Shown in pieces: positions 5,941 to 12,013 of a stretch of 12,878 nucleotides of DNA; within the stretch, counting starts at the first letter, position 1, and every line of letters begins with the position of its first letter. This DNA comes from DASTGO01 sp035719045. Its GTDB lineage: Bacteria > Actinomycetota > Actinomycetes > Actinomycetales > Kineosporiaceae. Below the pieces are notes generated by a model. The model had not been told where the DNA came from. It made no database searches and worked only from the letters and a program-made list of their open reading frames with translations. The DNA lies in assembly GCA_035719045.1 (NCBI GenBank), contig DASTGO010000221.1, forward strand, positions 1 to 12,878, read 5' to 3'. Position numbers and translations under genes: made by a program.

Positions 5941-7028
5941 CGGGGATCCTTCCGGGCATCGTGGCCTGCCGCGGTGGCGGCGGAGACCGTGGCGACGGGC
6001 GCGGGGTGGCAGCAGGAGTGGGGCTCGACCGGGTCGCGCGGCTCGTCCTGCGGTGGCAGGGGCGGCCGCTCGTCGCCGCCGGTGGTGGAGCAGCAGGAGG
6101 ACGTCTGCGCAGCGGCCGCGCCGTCCTCGGCGGTGTCCGGGTCTGCGTCGAGGTGAGGGGTGGGCCGGCGCCTGCGGTCGGCGAGGGTGTAGTACACGAA
6201 CACGGCGGCGAGCCCGAGCATCCCGGCGCCGAGGATCGGTTCGGGGACGGGGGCGGTCCAGTCCTCGATCCGGTGGAAGATCCGGGCCAGTTGCCGGCCG
6301 ATGGCGACCTGGAAGCCGGGTCCGCTGGTCATCTTCCCGGCGTTGCCGAGGTAGAGGATGAACCCGCCCATCACCGCGAACGCGATCGCCACCAGCAGGT
6401 TGACGGTGTTGGTGACCAGGGTCCGGTCGCCGGGCAGGTGGATCCGCACGGGTGCGGCGCGCAGGAAACGGCGTTCCCCGAGCCGGAACCGGTCCCACAG
6501 CAGGGCCATGGCGAACAGCGGGAAGACCATCCCGAAGATGTAGGCGAGTCCGAGCAGCAGCCCGCCGGCCGCGGATCCGGACAGCGCCGACAGGGTCATC
6601 ACCCCGGCCAGCACCGGGGCGCAGCAGCTGGAGGCGATCCCGGAGAACACGCCGAGCGCGAAGAAGCTGGCCGAGTCACCGCGGGTGGTGTCGGGTGCCC
6701 GTAGCGACCGCGGCAGGCTCCACATCCGCCCGGTCAGCGAGAACGCCGCCAGGACCAGCATCAGCGTGCCCCCGGCGTAGTACAGGGGAGCGTGATACCT
6801 GGCGATCGTGGCCGACAGCAGGCTCATCCCGAGCGTGATCGGGATCAGGACCAGCCCGAGCCCGGCGGCGAACAGGAACGTCAGCGGCAGCAGCCGCCAG
6901 CGCCGGTTCTTGATCGCGATCGCCAGGTAGCTGGGGGCCAGGAACACGATGCAGCAGGGGGCGAACAGGGCGACCCCGCCGGCGAAGAACGCGGCCAGCA
7001 CGCTGCCGGTGGTGAGCAGGCTGCCCAT
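5937..7028 (-). CDS. CcdA/DsbD-type thiol-disulfide membrane protein with Cys-rich tail
   Basis: A 363-residue protein. The CcdA-like core has about six helices (7-37, 47-72, 81-100, 120-150, 153-178, 207-228) and a further one near 264-282. Such proteins carry electrons from cytosolic thioredoxin-like donors to acceptors outside by a pair of membrane Cys. Here each expected Cys is doubled: FAPCCIVFLAP (Cys25-26) and SSCCAPVLAG (Cys135-136). After the last helix comes a long hydrophilic tail (284-363) with two more CC pairs (312-313 and 339-340) and His338/His341, a likely Cu(I)- or thiol-exchange site; all eight Cys occur as CC pairs. The start is ATG at 7028, three bases after the glutaredoxin-like stop, and the end overlaps the redoxin start. 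The protein is longer than usual CcdA because of the tail. Confidence 0.9.
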   Translation of the reverse strand: MGSLLTTGSVLAAFFAGGVALFAPCCIVFLAPSYLAIAIKNRRWRLLPLTFLFAAGLGLVLIPITLGMSLLSATIARYHAPLYYAGGTLMLVLAAFSLTGRMWSLPRSLRAPDTTRGDSASFFALGVFSGIASSCCAPVLAGVMTLSALSGSAAGGLLLGLAYIFGMVFPLFAMALLWDRFRLGERRFLRAAPVRIHLPGDRTLVTNTVNLLVAIAFAVMGGFILYLGNAGKMTSGPGFQVAIGRQLARIFHRIEDWTAPVPEPILGAGMLGLAAVFVYYTLADRRRRPTPHLDADPDTAEDGAAAAQTSSCCSTTGGDERPPLPPQDEPRDPVEPHSCCHPAPVATVSAATAAGHDARKDPR

Positions 7029-7031
7029 GGC

Positions 7032-7331
7032 TCAACCCACCTGCGCCGTAAGCCGGGGCGCGGAGCGGTCGAGCAGCTTGCGCAGCTTGCCACGGGGCAG
7101 CCGTCCCGCGCTGAAGAACTCCCCGCCGACCAGCACCAGCGGGTTCATCGCAGGCCGGTGCCGCGTCACGAGTGCCTGGCCTTGCGCGGACCTGACGTCG
7201 ACCAGCCTGAGTGTGATCGCGTACTGCTCGGCCAGCCCCTGGACCGCCTCGTCGGCGTCGTCGCAGAAGTGGCATCCGGGTGCCTGGACGATGGTGATCT
7301 CGACCGGCGCCGCGTCCCTGGGCCCTGTCAT
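7032..7331 (-). CDS. Glutaredoxin-like small thiol oxidoreductase
   Basis: A 99-residue thioredoxin-fold protein with no signal peptide, so cytosolic. The redox motif is APGCHFCDDAD (Cys20, Cys23) after the first strand (VEITIVQ); NPLVLVGGEFFSAGRL (about 70-85) fits the cis-Pro loop and the next strands of the glutaredoxin fold, with Pro in the expected place though the preceding residue is Asn. It is the first gene of the packed operon with the CcdA-like and redoxin genes, so it is probably the inner electron donor of a relay across the membrane. The ATG at 7331 has GAGG 6-9 bases upstream; a longer frame to 7583 crosses the promoter and the response regulator gene and is rejected. Copper control is inferred from box C, 81 bases upstream. 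Confidence 0.88.
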   Translation of the reverse strand: MTGPRDAAPVEITIVQAPGCHFCDDADEAVQGLAEQYAITLRLVDVRSAQGQALVTRHRPAMNPLVLVGGEFFSAGRLPRGKLRKLLDRSAPRLTAQVG

Positions 7332-7403
7332 CTCAGCCTCCGCACGAGGCCGCCCGTCGGCCCCGCACCTAACCTTCGGGAGCTCACCCAGTGGATTCGT
7401 TGG

Positions 7404-7427
7404 TGAAGCCATGAAGATTTGGTGAAG
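7404..7427 (+). promoter_or_regulatory. CopR-like box C in the shared copRS / thiol-operon promoter region
   Basis: The core TGAAGATTTGGTGAAG (7412-7427) has two half-sites at an 11-bp period, the first matching all nine bases of TGAAGATTT. A third TGAAG sits at 7404, so GGTGAAGCC occurs twice (7402-7410, 7421-7429). It lies 52 bases before the response-regulator ATG and 80 bases before the glutaredoxin-like ATG, between divergent genes. One site could control both sides and give autoregulation. Confidence 0.75.
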
Positions 7428-7479
7428 CCGGAGGCGGGACCTGCCCGGACAGGGCTGGGCGTGGCTCCAGAATGGCCGC

Positions 7480-8238
7480 ATGACGGATCCAGGCGGCCAG
7501 CTCCTGCGAGACGGCTCGCAGGCCACCCGCAGCCGAGTCCTGATCGTTGACGACGAGGAGCCTCTCGCCCGGCTCGTGGCCACCTACCTGGACCGTGGCG
7601 GGTTCGAGGTGGCACTGGCGTTCGACGGACCGTCAGGGGTCGACCAGGCGCGGGCGGTCGATCCGGATGTCGTGGTCCTGGATCTCGGCCTGCCCGGGAT
7701 CGACGGGCTGGAGGTGTGTCGCAGCATCCGGACCTTTTCCGACTGCTACGTGATCATGCTGACCGCCCGCAGCGACGAGGTGGACAAACTGGTCGGCCTG
7801 TCCGTCGGAGCCGACGACTACATGACCAAGCCCTTCAGCCCCCGCGAGCTGGTGGCCCGGATCCACGTGCTGCTCCGCCGTCCGCGGGCGGGCACCCAGA
7901 CCCCGGGCACCCAGACCCCGGACACCGAGCGCCCGCCCCTGCGGTTCGGCCCGCTGGTGATCGACCTCGCCGGGCGGGACGTCCTGCTGGACGACGAACC
8001 CGTGCCCCTGACCCGCACGGAGTTCGACCTGCTCGCCACTCTGGCCGCCCGACCCCGGATGGCGTTCACCCGCCGACAACTGATCCACGCGGTCTGGGGA
8101 CAGGAGTGGATCGGTGACGAGCACCTGGTCGACGTCCATATCGGGCATCTGAGGCGCAAGCTGCGCGACGATGCCGCAGACGCCCGCTTCATCCGGACCG
8201 TCCGCGGTGTCGGCTATCGGCTGGGAACGGGCGAATGA
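7480..8238 (+). CDS. copR: OmpR/PhoB-family response regulator, CopR type
   Basis: A 252-residue two-component regulator. The receiver domain (about 18-134) shows the acidic pair Asp24-Asp25, phosphoacceptor Asp68 (VVVLDLGLPGIDG), Thr95 and Lys117 (TKPFSPREL). A linker (138-152) contains the duplicated GTQTP. The winged-helix DNA-binding domain (about 155-249) has LTRTEFDLLATLA, the VDVHIGHLRRKL recognition helix and the VRGVGYRL wing. Members of this family bind direct repeats with an 11-bp period, exactly the spacing of the boxes found here. The start is ATG at 7480. The kinase gene follows downstream after a micro-ORF that overlaps both by four bases. Naming it CopR rests on the copper neighbours and the TGAAGATTT half-site of box C; a general OmpR-type label is certain. 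Confidence 0.95.
   Translation: MTDPGGQLLRDGSQATRSRVLIVDDEEPLARLVATYLDRGGFEVALAFDGPSGVDQARAVDPDVVVLDLGLPGIDGLEVCRSIRTFSDCYVIMLTARSDEVDKLVGLSVGADDYMTKPFSPRELVARIHVLLRRPRAGTQTPGTQTPDTERPPLRFGPLVIDLAGRDVLLDDEPVPLTRTEFDLLATLAARPRMAFTRRQLIHAVWGQEWIGDEHLVDVHIGHLRRKLRDDAADARFIRTVRGVGYRLGTGE
7891..7920 (+). repeat. 15-bp tandem duplication in the regulator linker
   Basis: GGCACCCAGACCCCG occurs twice head to tail (7891-7905, 7906-7920) and a partial third copy follows. It encodes GTQTP twice in the flexible linker between receiver and DNA-binding domains, so length variation there should be tolerated. Confidence 0.85.
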
Positions 8239-8318
8239 GCAGGGCGGCGATCGTGCGGGACACCGTGGACGCCCACCGCCGAGGCGACCCCGGCCGGACC
8301 TGGAGGCCATCGCGGTGA
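8235..8318 (+). CDS. Possible 27-residue micro-ORF linking regulator and kinase genes
   Basis: ATG at 8235 overlaps the regulator stop (ATGA), and its TGA stop overlaps the chosen kinase start (GTGA at 8315-8318). The peptide is Arg-rich (MSRAAIVRDTVDAHRRGDPG at its start). It could couple translation of the kinase to that of the regulator. Alternatively it is the old kinase 5' end: the ten bases TGAGCAGGGC occur both at 8236 and at 8316, giving MSRA- and VSRA- starts. No peptide function is claimed. Confidence 0.35.
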   Translation: MSRAAIVRDTVDAHRRGDPGRTWRPSR

Positions 8319-9475
8319 GCAGGGCCACGACAGCCCTCGGACGGCGCCGCCGGTCGGCAGGGCTTGCGACCAGGCTTCTGGCGGCCTTCATCCTCGTCGT
8401 CCTGTCCGGCACGATCACCGCCTGGCTGGTCGCCGCAGCCGTGTCGCCCGGTCTCTTCCACGCCCACATGCGCCAGGCCGGTCCCCATGTCTCGCCCGAG
8501 GCCACCGCCCATGCCGAGCAGGCGTTCCGCTCCGCCAACGGGCTGTCCCTGGCGTTCGCGTTGCTGGCCTCGCTGATCGCCTCCGTCGCCGTAGCGGTCT
8601 ACCTCACCCGCAGGCTCGGCCGGTCGCTGCAGCCGTTGTCGAAAGCCGCCGTCGAGGTCAGCGACGGCCGCTACGACGTCCACGTGCCGATGCCGGGGCT
8701 CGGCAGCGAGTTCGATGACCTGGTCATCGCCTTCAACCAGATGGCCGGCCAGCTGCAGCGCGTCGAACTCACCCGCCGACGCCTGCTCGCCGACCTGGCA
8801 CATGAACTGCGTACCCCGGTCGCCACCCTGGATGCCTACCTCGACGCCCTCGAAGACGGCGTCGCCACGCTCAGCGGCGACACCCTCGACGTCCTGCGGA
8901 CGCAGACCCGGCGCTTGACCAGGCTGGCCGAAGACGTCTCGGCGGTCTCCCGCGCCGAAGAACACCAGCTGCCCTTCAAGCCAGTGCCCCTACCGCCCGG
9001 GGAACTCGTCGCGGCCTCGTGTGCGGCCGCAGCCGACCGGTTCGCCGAACGGGAGGTGCACCTGCGTCCCGCGGTAGCGCCGCACCTGCCGCTGGTCGAG
9101 GTGGACCCCGACCGGATGGGACAGGTCCTGGGCAATCTGCTCGACAACGCCTTGCGGCACACCCCACCCGGCGGCGAGGTGACGGTGTCGGCCGACCTCG
9201 TCGCCCCCGGAACCGTCCAGCTGCAGGTCCGCGACAACGGCGAAGGCATTGCGGCTGAACACCTGCCCCACGTCTTCGAACGGTTCTACCGGGTCGACGC
9301 CGCCCGAGATCGCGGCAGGGGCGGATCAGGCATCGGCCTGGCGATCGTCAAGGCACTCGTCGAGGCCCACGGCGGCAGAGTCCGCGTGAGCAGCGACGGC
9401 CCCGGACGTGGCACCACCTTCACGGTTCTTCTCGCACCCGTGGGCCAGATGTCGCAGACCTCGACATCACGGTAG
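8315..9475 (+). CDS. copS: Sensor histidine kinase, CopS type
   Basis: A 386-residue kinase. Membrane helices at about 18-43 and 77-97 enclose a short 33-residue sensor loop that is His-rich (LFHAHMRQAGPHV plus His66), plausible Cu(I)/Ag(I) ligands. A HAMP domain (about 98-150) leads to the phosphoacceptor LAHELRTP (His163), the N box NLLDNALRH (274-282), the G1 box DNGEGI (307-312), FERFYR (321-326) and the G2 box GSGIGL (338-343). The start was set at GTG 8315 because GGAGG lies at 8302-8306, eight bases upstream; the frame is open further back to 8171, but that overlaps the regulator and is Arg/Pro-rich low-complexity sequence. It follows the regulator in one transcript. It should phosphorylate the regulator upon copper stress; the ligand is inferred from context and the His-rich loop. 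Confidence 0.94.
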   Translation: MSRATTALGRRRRSAGLATRLLAAFILVVLSGTITAWLVAAAVSPGLFHAHMRQAGPHVSPEATAHAEQAFRSANGLSLAFALLASLIASVAVAVYLTRRLGRSLQPLSKAAVEVSDGRYDVHVPMPGLGSEFDDLVIAFNQMAGQLQRVELTRRRLLADLAHELRTPVATLDAYLDALEDGVATLSGDTLDVLRTQTRRLTRLAEDVSAVSRAEEHQLPFKPVPLPPGELVAASCAAAADRFAEREVHLRPAVAPHLPLVEVDPDRMGQVLGNLLDNALRHTPPGGEVTVSADLVAPGTVQLQVRDNGEGIAAEHLPHVFERFYRVDAARDRGRGGSGIGLAIVKALVEAHGGRVRVSSDGPGRGTTFTVLLAPVGQMSQTSTSR

Positions 9476-9492
9476 CTGAGCCACTCCCGACG

Positions 9493-9517
9493 GCGGGGAC
9501 GACCAGCTGTTCCCCGC
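9493..9517 (+). terminator. Hairpin after the kinase gene
   Basis: GCGGGGA (9493-9499) and TCCCCGC (9511-9517) form a 7-bp stem with an 11-base loop, 17 bases after the kinase TAG. There is no T tract. It may end the copRS transcript before the DUF3105 gene, although read-through is possible. Confidence 0.4.
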
Positions 9518-9598
9518 GAGCCTGACCACGAAGGAGCCTGTCCCGCAAAGGATCCCGGACTCGGGCATCTCATCACCGCAACCGCGGAGGACAACTCG

Positions 9599-10222
9599 AT
9601 GGGCAAGCAGACAGCACGTGACGCCGACCGCAAGGCACGTGTGGAGGCCATCAGGCGACAGCAGCAACGAGCCGACAGGCGGCGGACGACGATCTGGGTG
9701 AGCGCAACGGCGGCGCTCGTCGTGCTGCTTGCGGGCGCGGTCGCCTGGGTCATCCTCACCGGCCGGAACGCTCCTTCGCAGGCGCTGACCGGGCTCGTGA
9801 CCTACGCCAACCTCTCCCGCGATCACGTGGAAGGCACGGTCACCTACGCGCAGACGCCGCCCGCCGGTGGGAAACACTCCGCCGTGTGGCAGAACTGCGG
9901 CGTCTACACCTCGCCGATCGCGAACGAGGCCGCCGTCCATTCTCTTGAGCACGGAGCGACGTGGATCACCTACCGGCCGGACCTGCCTGCCGACCAGGTC
10001 AAGGTCCTCCAGGACGATGTCCGAGGCCAGCCGTACGGACTGCTCAGCCCCTACCCCGGACTGCCCGACGCAGTGGTGGCCACTGCCTGGGGCACCCAAC
10101 TCAAGCTCTCGTCAGCGACCGACCCCCGACTCAAGCTCTTCATCACCACGTACGGCGACGGGATGAAGGCACCGGAGCCAGGCGGAGAGTGCACCGGAGG
10201 AACGGGCACCCCTCAGCCCTGA
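9599..10222 (+). CDS. DUF3105 family membrane-anchored protein
   Basis: A 207-residue protein. A charged cytosolic leader (1-30) is followed by one membrane helix (31-54) and an extracytoplasmic DUF3105 domain. The family's conserved pieces are TPPAGGKHSAVWQNCGVY (86-103) and AAVHSLEHGATWITY (111-125), rich in His and with Cys100; a second Cys198 lies near the end. His93, His114 and His118 could bind metal. The function of the family is unknown, though it is often found near DUF305 and copper genes in actinobacteria (from memory). The ATG is preceded by GGAGG at a good distance. The gene lies 123 bases after the kinase, beyond a hairpin, with no CopR-like box seen upstream, so it may rely on read-through from copRS or on its own promoter. 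Confidence 0.88.
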   Translation: MGKQTARDADRKARVEAIRRQQQRADRRRTTIWVSATAALVVLLAGAVAWVILTGRNAPSQALTGLVTYANLSRDHVEGTVTYAQTPPAGGKHSAVWQNCGVYTSPIANEAAVHSLEHGATWITYRPDLPADQVKVLQDDVRGQPYGLLSPYPGLPDAVVATAWGTQLKLSSATDPRLKLFITTYGDGMKAPEPGGECTGGTGTPQP

Positions 10223-10403
10223 CACGCTCCACCAACGGCCTGCCTTCGCGGGCCCGGTGATCGAGCACGTGATCGACCCCGCCGACGAGCGGACCACGGC
10301 GAGCAGCGCCTCCAGGGACCGACGCACCGGACACGCTGGGACTGAAGGACCGGGCACCTCAGCCGCGTCAGGGTTTCGGAGCGTTCGGGTGAGGTGGTGT
10401 GTG

Positions 10404-11045
10404 ATGGACGATCTGCGGCGATTCCAGCATCCCCGGTTCGCGCGCCTGTACGAGCAGTTGGGGGCGGAGGCGGACGCGCGTGGCGCGACCGGGCACCGCA
10501 AGCGGCTATTGGCCGGGCTGTCCGGGCAGGTGGTGGAGGTCGGTGCCGGGAATGGCCTGAACTTCCCGCACTACCCGCCTGAGGTCGGCCTTGTCCTCGC
10601 CGTCGAGCCGGACCAGGCCCTGCGCGGCCGGGCGACTCGGGCCGCGTCGAGGGCGCCTGTGCTGATCGCGGTCCGGGCGGGGCATGCCGAGGCGCTGCCC
10701 GTGGCCTCGGGCAGCGCAGATGCCGTCGTCGCGTCGCTGGTGCTCTGCTCGGTCCCCGATCAGGCCCACGCCCTGGCCGAGATGCGTCGTGTGCTCAAGC
10801 CCGGCGGAGAACTGCGCTTCTACGAACATGTGCGCGCCCGGCAGTGGTGGCGCGGCGCGATCGAGGACCTCGTCACGCCCTTGTGGTCACGCCTCGGTGG
10901 TGGCTGCCACCCGAACCGCCGGACCACGGACGCGATCACGGCGGCCGGGTTCGAGATCACCGAGCTGGACCAGTTCCCGTTCAAGGTCAGCAGCCAGGTT
11001 CCGCCCACGCCGCACGTCCTGGGACGCGCCCGGGCGCCTCGTTGA
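10404..11045 (+). CDS. Class I SAM-dependent methyltransferase, METTL7/TMT1-like
   Basis: A 213-residue soluble enzyme. SAM-binding motif I is VVEVGAGNGLNF (43-54), followed by the acidic motif II VLAVEPD (64-70), a motif near AEALPVASGSADAVVASLVL (in the middle of the protein) and a post-motif strand in RVLKPGGELRFYEHVR. The pairing of VGAGNGLNFPHYPP with a C-terminal PLWSRLGGGCHPNRRTTDAI region recalls human METTL7A/B (TMT1), which methylate small alkyl thiols; the GGGC Cys and the layout after it match in pattern. The bacterial substrate is unknown. The start is ATG at 10404 with GAGG 9 bases upstream; GTG at 10401 is an alternative, and the longer frame from 10257 is rejected as intergenic. 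The preceding 181 bases contain a direct repeat GTGATCGA (10257, 10270) and no clear terminator. Confidence 0.88.
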   Translation: MDDLRRFQHPRFARLYEQLGAEADARGATGHRKRLLAGLSGQVVEVGAGNGLNFPHYPPEVGLVLAVEPDQALRGRATRAASRAPVLIAVRAGHAEALPVASGSADAVVASLVLCSVPDQAHALAEMRRVLKPGGELRFYEHVRARQWWRGAIEDLVTPLWSRLGGGCHPNRRTTDAITAAGFEITELDQFPFKVSSQVPPTPHVLGRARAPR

Positions 11046-11084
11046 GCCGACAGCGGAGGTCACCGGCTCGATGAGGCGCCCGGG
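11029..11084 (+). terminator. Long hairpin between convergent methyltransferase and OsmC genes
   Basis: CCCGGGCGCCTC (11029-11040) pairs perfectly with GAGGCGCCCGGG (11073-11084). The stem continues through a U-A flanked by two G-U pairs and then GAGCCG (11044-11049) with CGGCTC (11064-11069), giving about 21 pairs and a 14-base loop. The methyltransferase stop codon lies inside the stem. The G-U pairs exist only in the plus-strand RNA, so it should be strongest as terminator for the methyltransferase; it may also act on OsmC read-through. Confidence 0.75.
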
Positions 11085-11111
11085 TGAACGGTCCTACCCC
11101 GGAGGGCGCGG

Positions 11112-11615
11112 TCAGGCGGGTGCGTTGATCCGCAGCTGGGCGGTGACCGGGGTGGGGTTGGCGAACAGGTCCAGGACGGGGCAGTGCCGCTCGACGGCCT
11201 CCTGCAGCTCCTGGTAGCGCTGCGCGGACTCGGGGCCGGACAGGGACACGGTGACGCGGATGGCCGAGAAGCCGGGGCGCACGGAGTCGTCGAGACCGAA
11301 GAACCCACGGACGTCGAGGTCACCTTCCGCCTCGATGCTGATCTCGTCGACGGTGACGCCGAGTTTCGCCGCCCAGAAGCGGTACGTGATCGCCTGGCAG
11401 GACGCCAGCGCCCCGAGGGCGTACTCCACCGGGTTGGCCGCGGAGTCCTCGCCGCCCAGGGTGGCGGGCTCGTCCACGAGGAACCGGTGCTGTCGGGCGC
11501 GGACGGTGGTGCTGATCACGGTGGACGAGCCGGTGGCCTTGAAGGTCACGCCGGCCCGGGAGGCGTCGTCGGCAACGGCTGCGGCTGTGGCGTCGATGAT
11601 CGCGGTCAGGGACAT
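11112..11615 (-). CDS. OsmC/Ohr-family thiol peroxidase-like protein
   Basis: A 167-residue cytosolic protein of the OsmC superfamily, Cys-based reduction of organic or fatty-acid hydroperoxides. Both catalytic Cys are present: LGALASCQAITYRF (Cys73) and AVERHCPVLD (Cys145), in the expected spacing. NPVEYALGAL before the first Cys and the SIEAEGDLDVRGFFGLDD segment fit the OsmC (YhfA-like) branch rather than classical Ohr. Reducing power for the family comes from lipoylated proteins or low-molecular thiols; which applies here is unknown. The start is ATG at 11615 with AAGGAG six bases upstream. It is convergent with the methyltransferase. A 20-bp inverted repeat lies about 100 bases upstream (11712-11731) and may be its operator. 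Copper makes peroxides through Fenton chemistry, which explains the company it keeps. Confidence 0.92.
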   Translation of the reverse strand: MSLTAIIDATAAAVADDASRAGVTFKATGSSTVISTTVRARQHRFLVDEPATLGGEDSAANPVEYALGALASCQAITYRFWAAKLGVTVDEISIEAEGDLDVRGFFGLDDSVRPGFSAIRVTVSLSGPESAQRYQELQEAVERHCPVLDLFANPTPVTAQLRINAPA

Positions 11616-11711
11616 GGCAGTCTCCTTGATCTAGAAGGGGGAAGGCAGTGCCGACCGGTGCCCGTGGCAGGGCCGGGCGCGGTGAGCGGGGGACCTGGCT
11701 GTGTGGCCGCG

Positions 11712-11731
11712 CATGTAAGTGGCCGTACATG
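11712..11731. promoter_or_regulatory. Inverted repeat CATGTA-N8-TACATG, candidate operator
   Basis: The two six-base arms are exact complements, spaced by eight bases (AGTGGCCG), 97 bases upstream of the OsmC start. The AT-rich arms stand out in the GC-rich surroundings. MarR- or TetR-type dimers bind sites of this kind; no such regulator gene is seen in the window. Confidence 0.45.
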
Positions 11732-11811
11732 GCAGGAGTCACGGGTAGCGGCCGAAGGGTGGCGAGCGAGCCCGAGCCGATAGGAGGCAACTGCCCGGAA
11801 CGGACGTTTGG

Positions 11812-12000
11812 GTGAACCCGAATCAGTTCTGCTTCAACACATCGCGGTGCCGGCTCGGCCCAGGTCGGCCCAGGGTCGGCGGGCGGGGTGAAGGTCTGGG
11901 CTCACGAACCAAGGTGTACCTCATCTGCACCAGTCTTGTCGAGATAGTGTTGATGGCCTGGTGGCTCTTCCGTGACGGCCAGGACGGACACCGACCATGA
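11812..12000 (+). CDS. Doubtful small ORF with one hydrophobic segment
   Basis: A 62-codon frame from GTG 11812. Its second half (KVYLICTSLVEIVLMAWWLF) would make one membrane helix followed by RDGQDGHRP, which looks protein-like, but the first half is Arg/Gly-rich low complexity. An internal GTG at 11914 would give a 28-residue peptide. An AGGAGG at 11782 is too far from 11812. The TGA stop overlaps the first half-site of box D, an unusual place. I do not recognise a family. Confidence 0.22.
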   Translation: MNPNQFCFNTSRCRLGPGRPRVGGRGEGLGSRTKVYLICTSLVEIVLMAWWLFRDGQDGHRP

Positions 12001-12013
12001 AGGTTCGATGAAG
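11998..12013 (+). promoter_or_regulatory. CopR-like box D (TGAAG-N6-TGAAG)
   Basis: The sequence is TGAAGGTTCGATGAAG, 11-bp period, nearly identical to box A including the downstream CTTCCTCCGCG. It is in sense orientation about 196 bases upstream of the DUF305 start, so a transcript from here would have a long leader. The next gene on the other side (OsmC) is almost 400 bases away. Confidence 0.7.

Noticed and set aside
5941..6498. Longer start for the redoxin
   Set aside because: It lies wholly within the CcdA-like gene in another frame, while the ATG at 5940 shows the typical ATGA overlap.
8171..8314. Longer start for the kinase from 8171
   Set aside because: It overlaps the regulator's DNA-binding domain and encodes Arg/Pro-rich sequence; GGAGG at 8302 points to GTG 8315.
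10257..10403. Longer methyltransferase start at GTG 10257
   Set aside because: The extra 49 residues are low complexity and precede the conserved fold; a GAGG site supports 10404.
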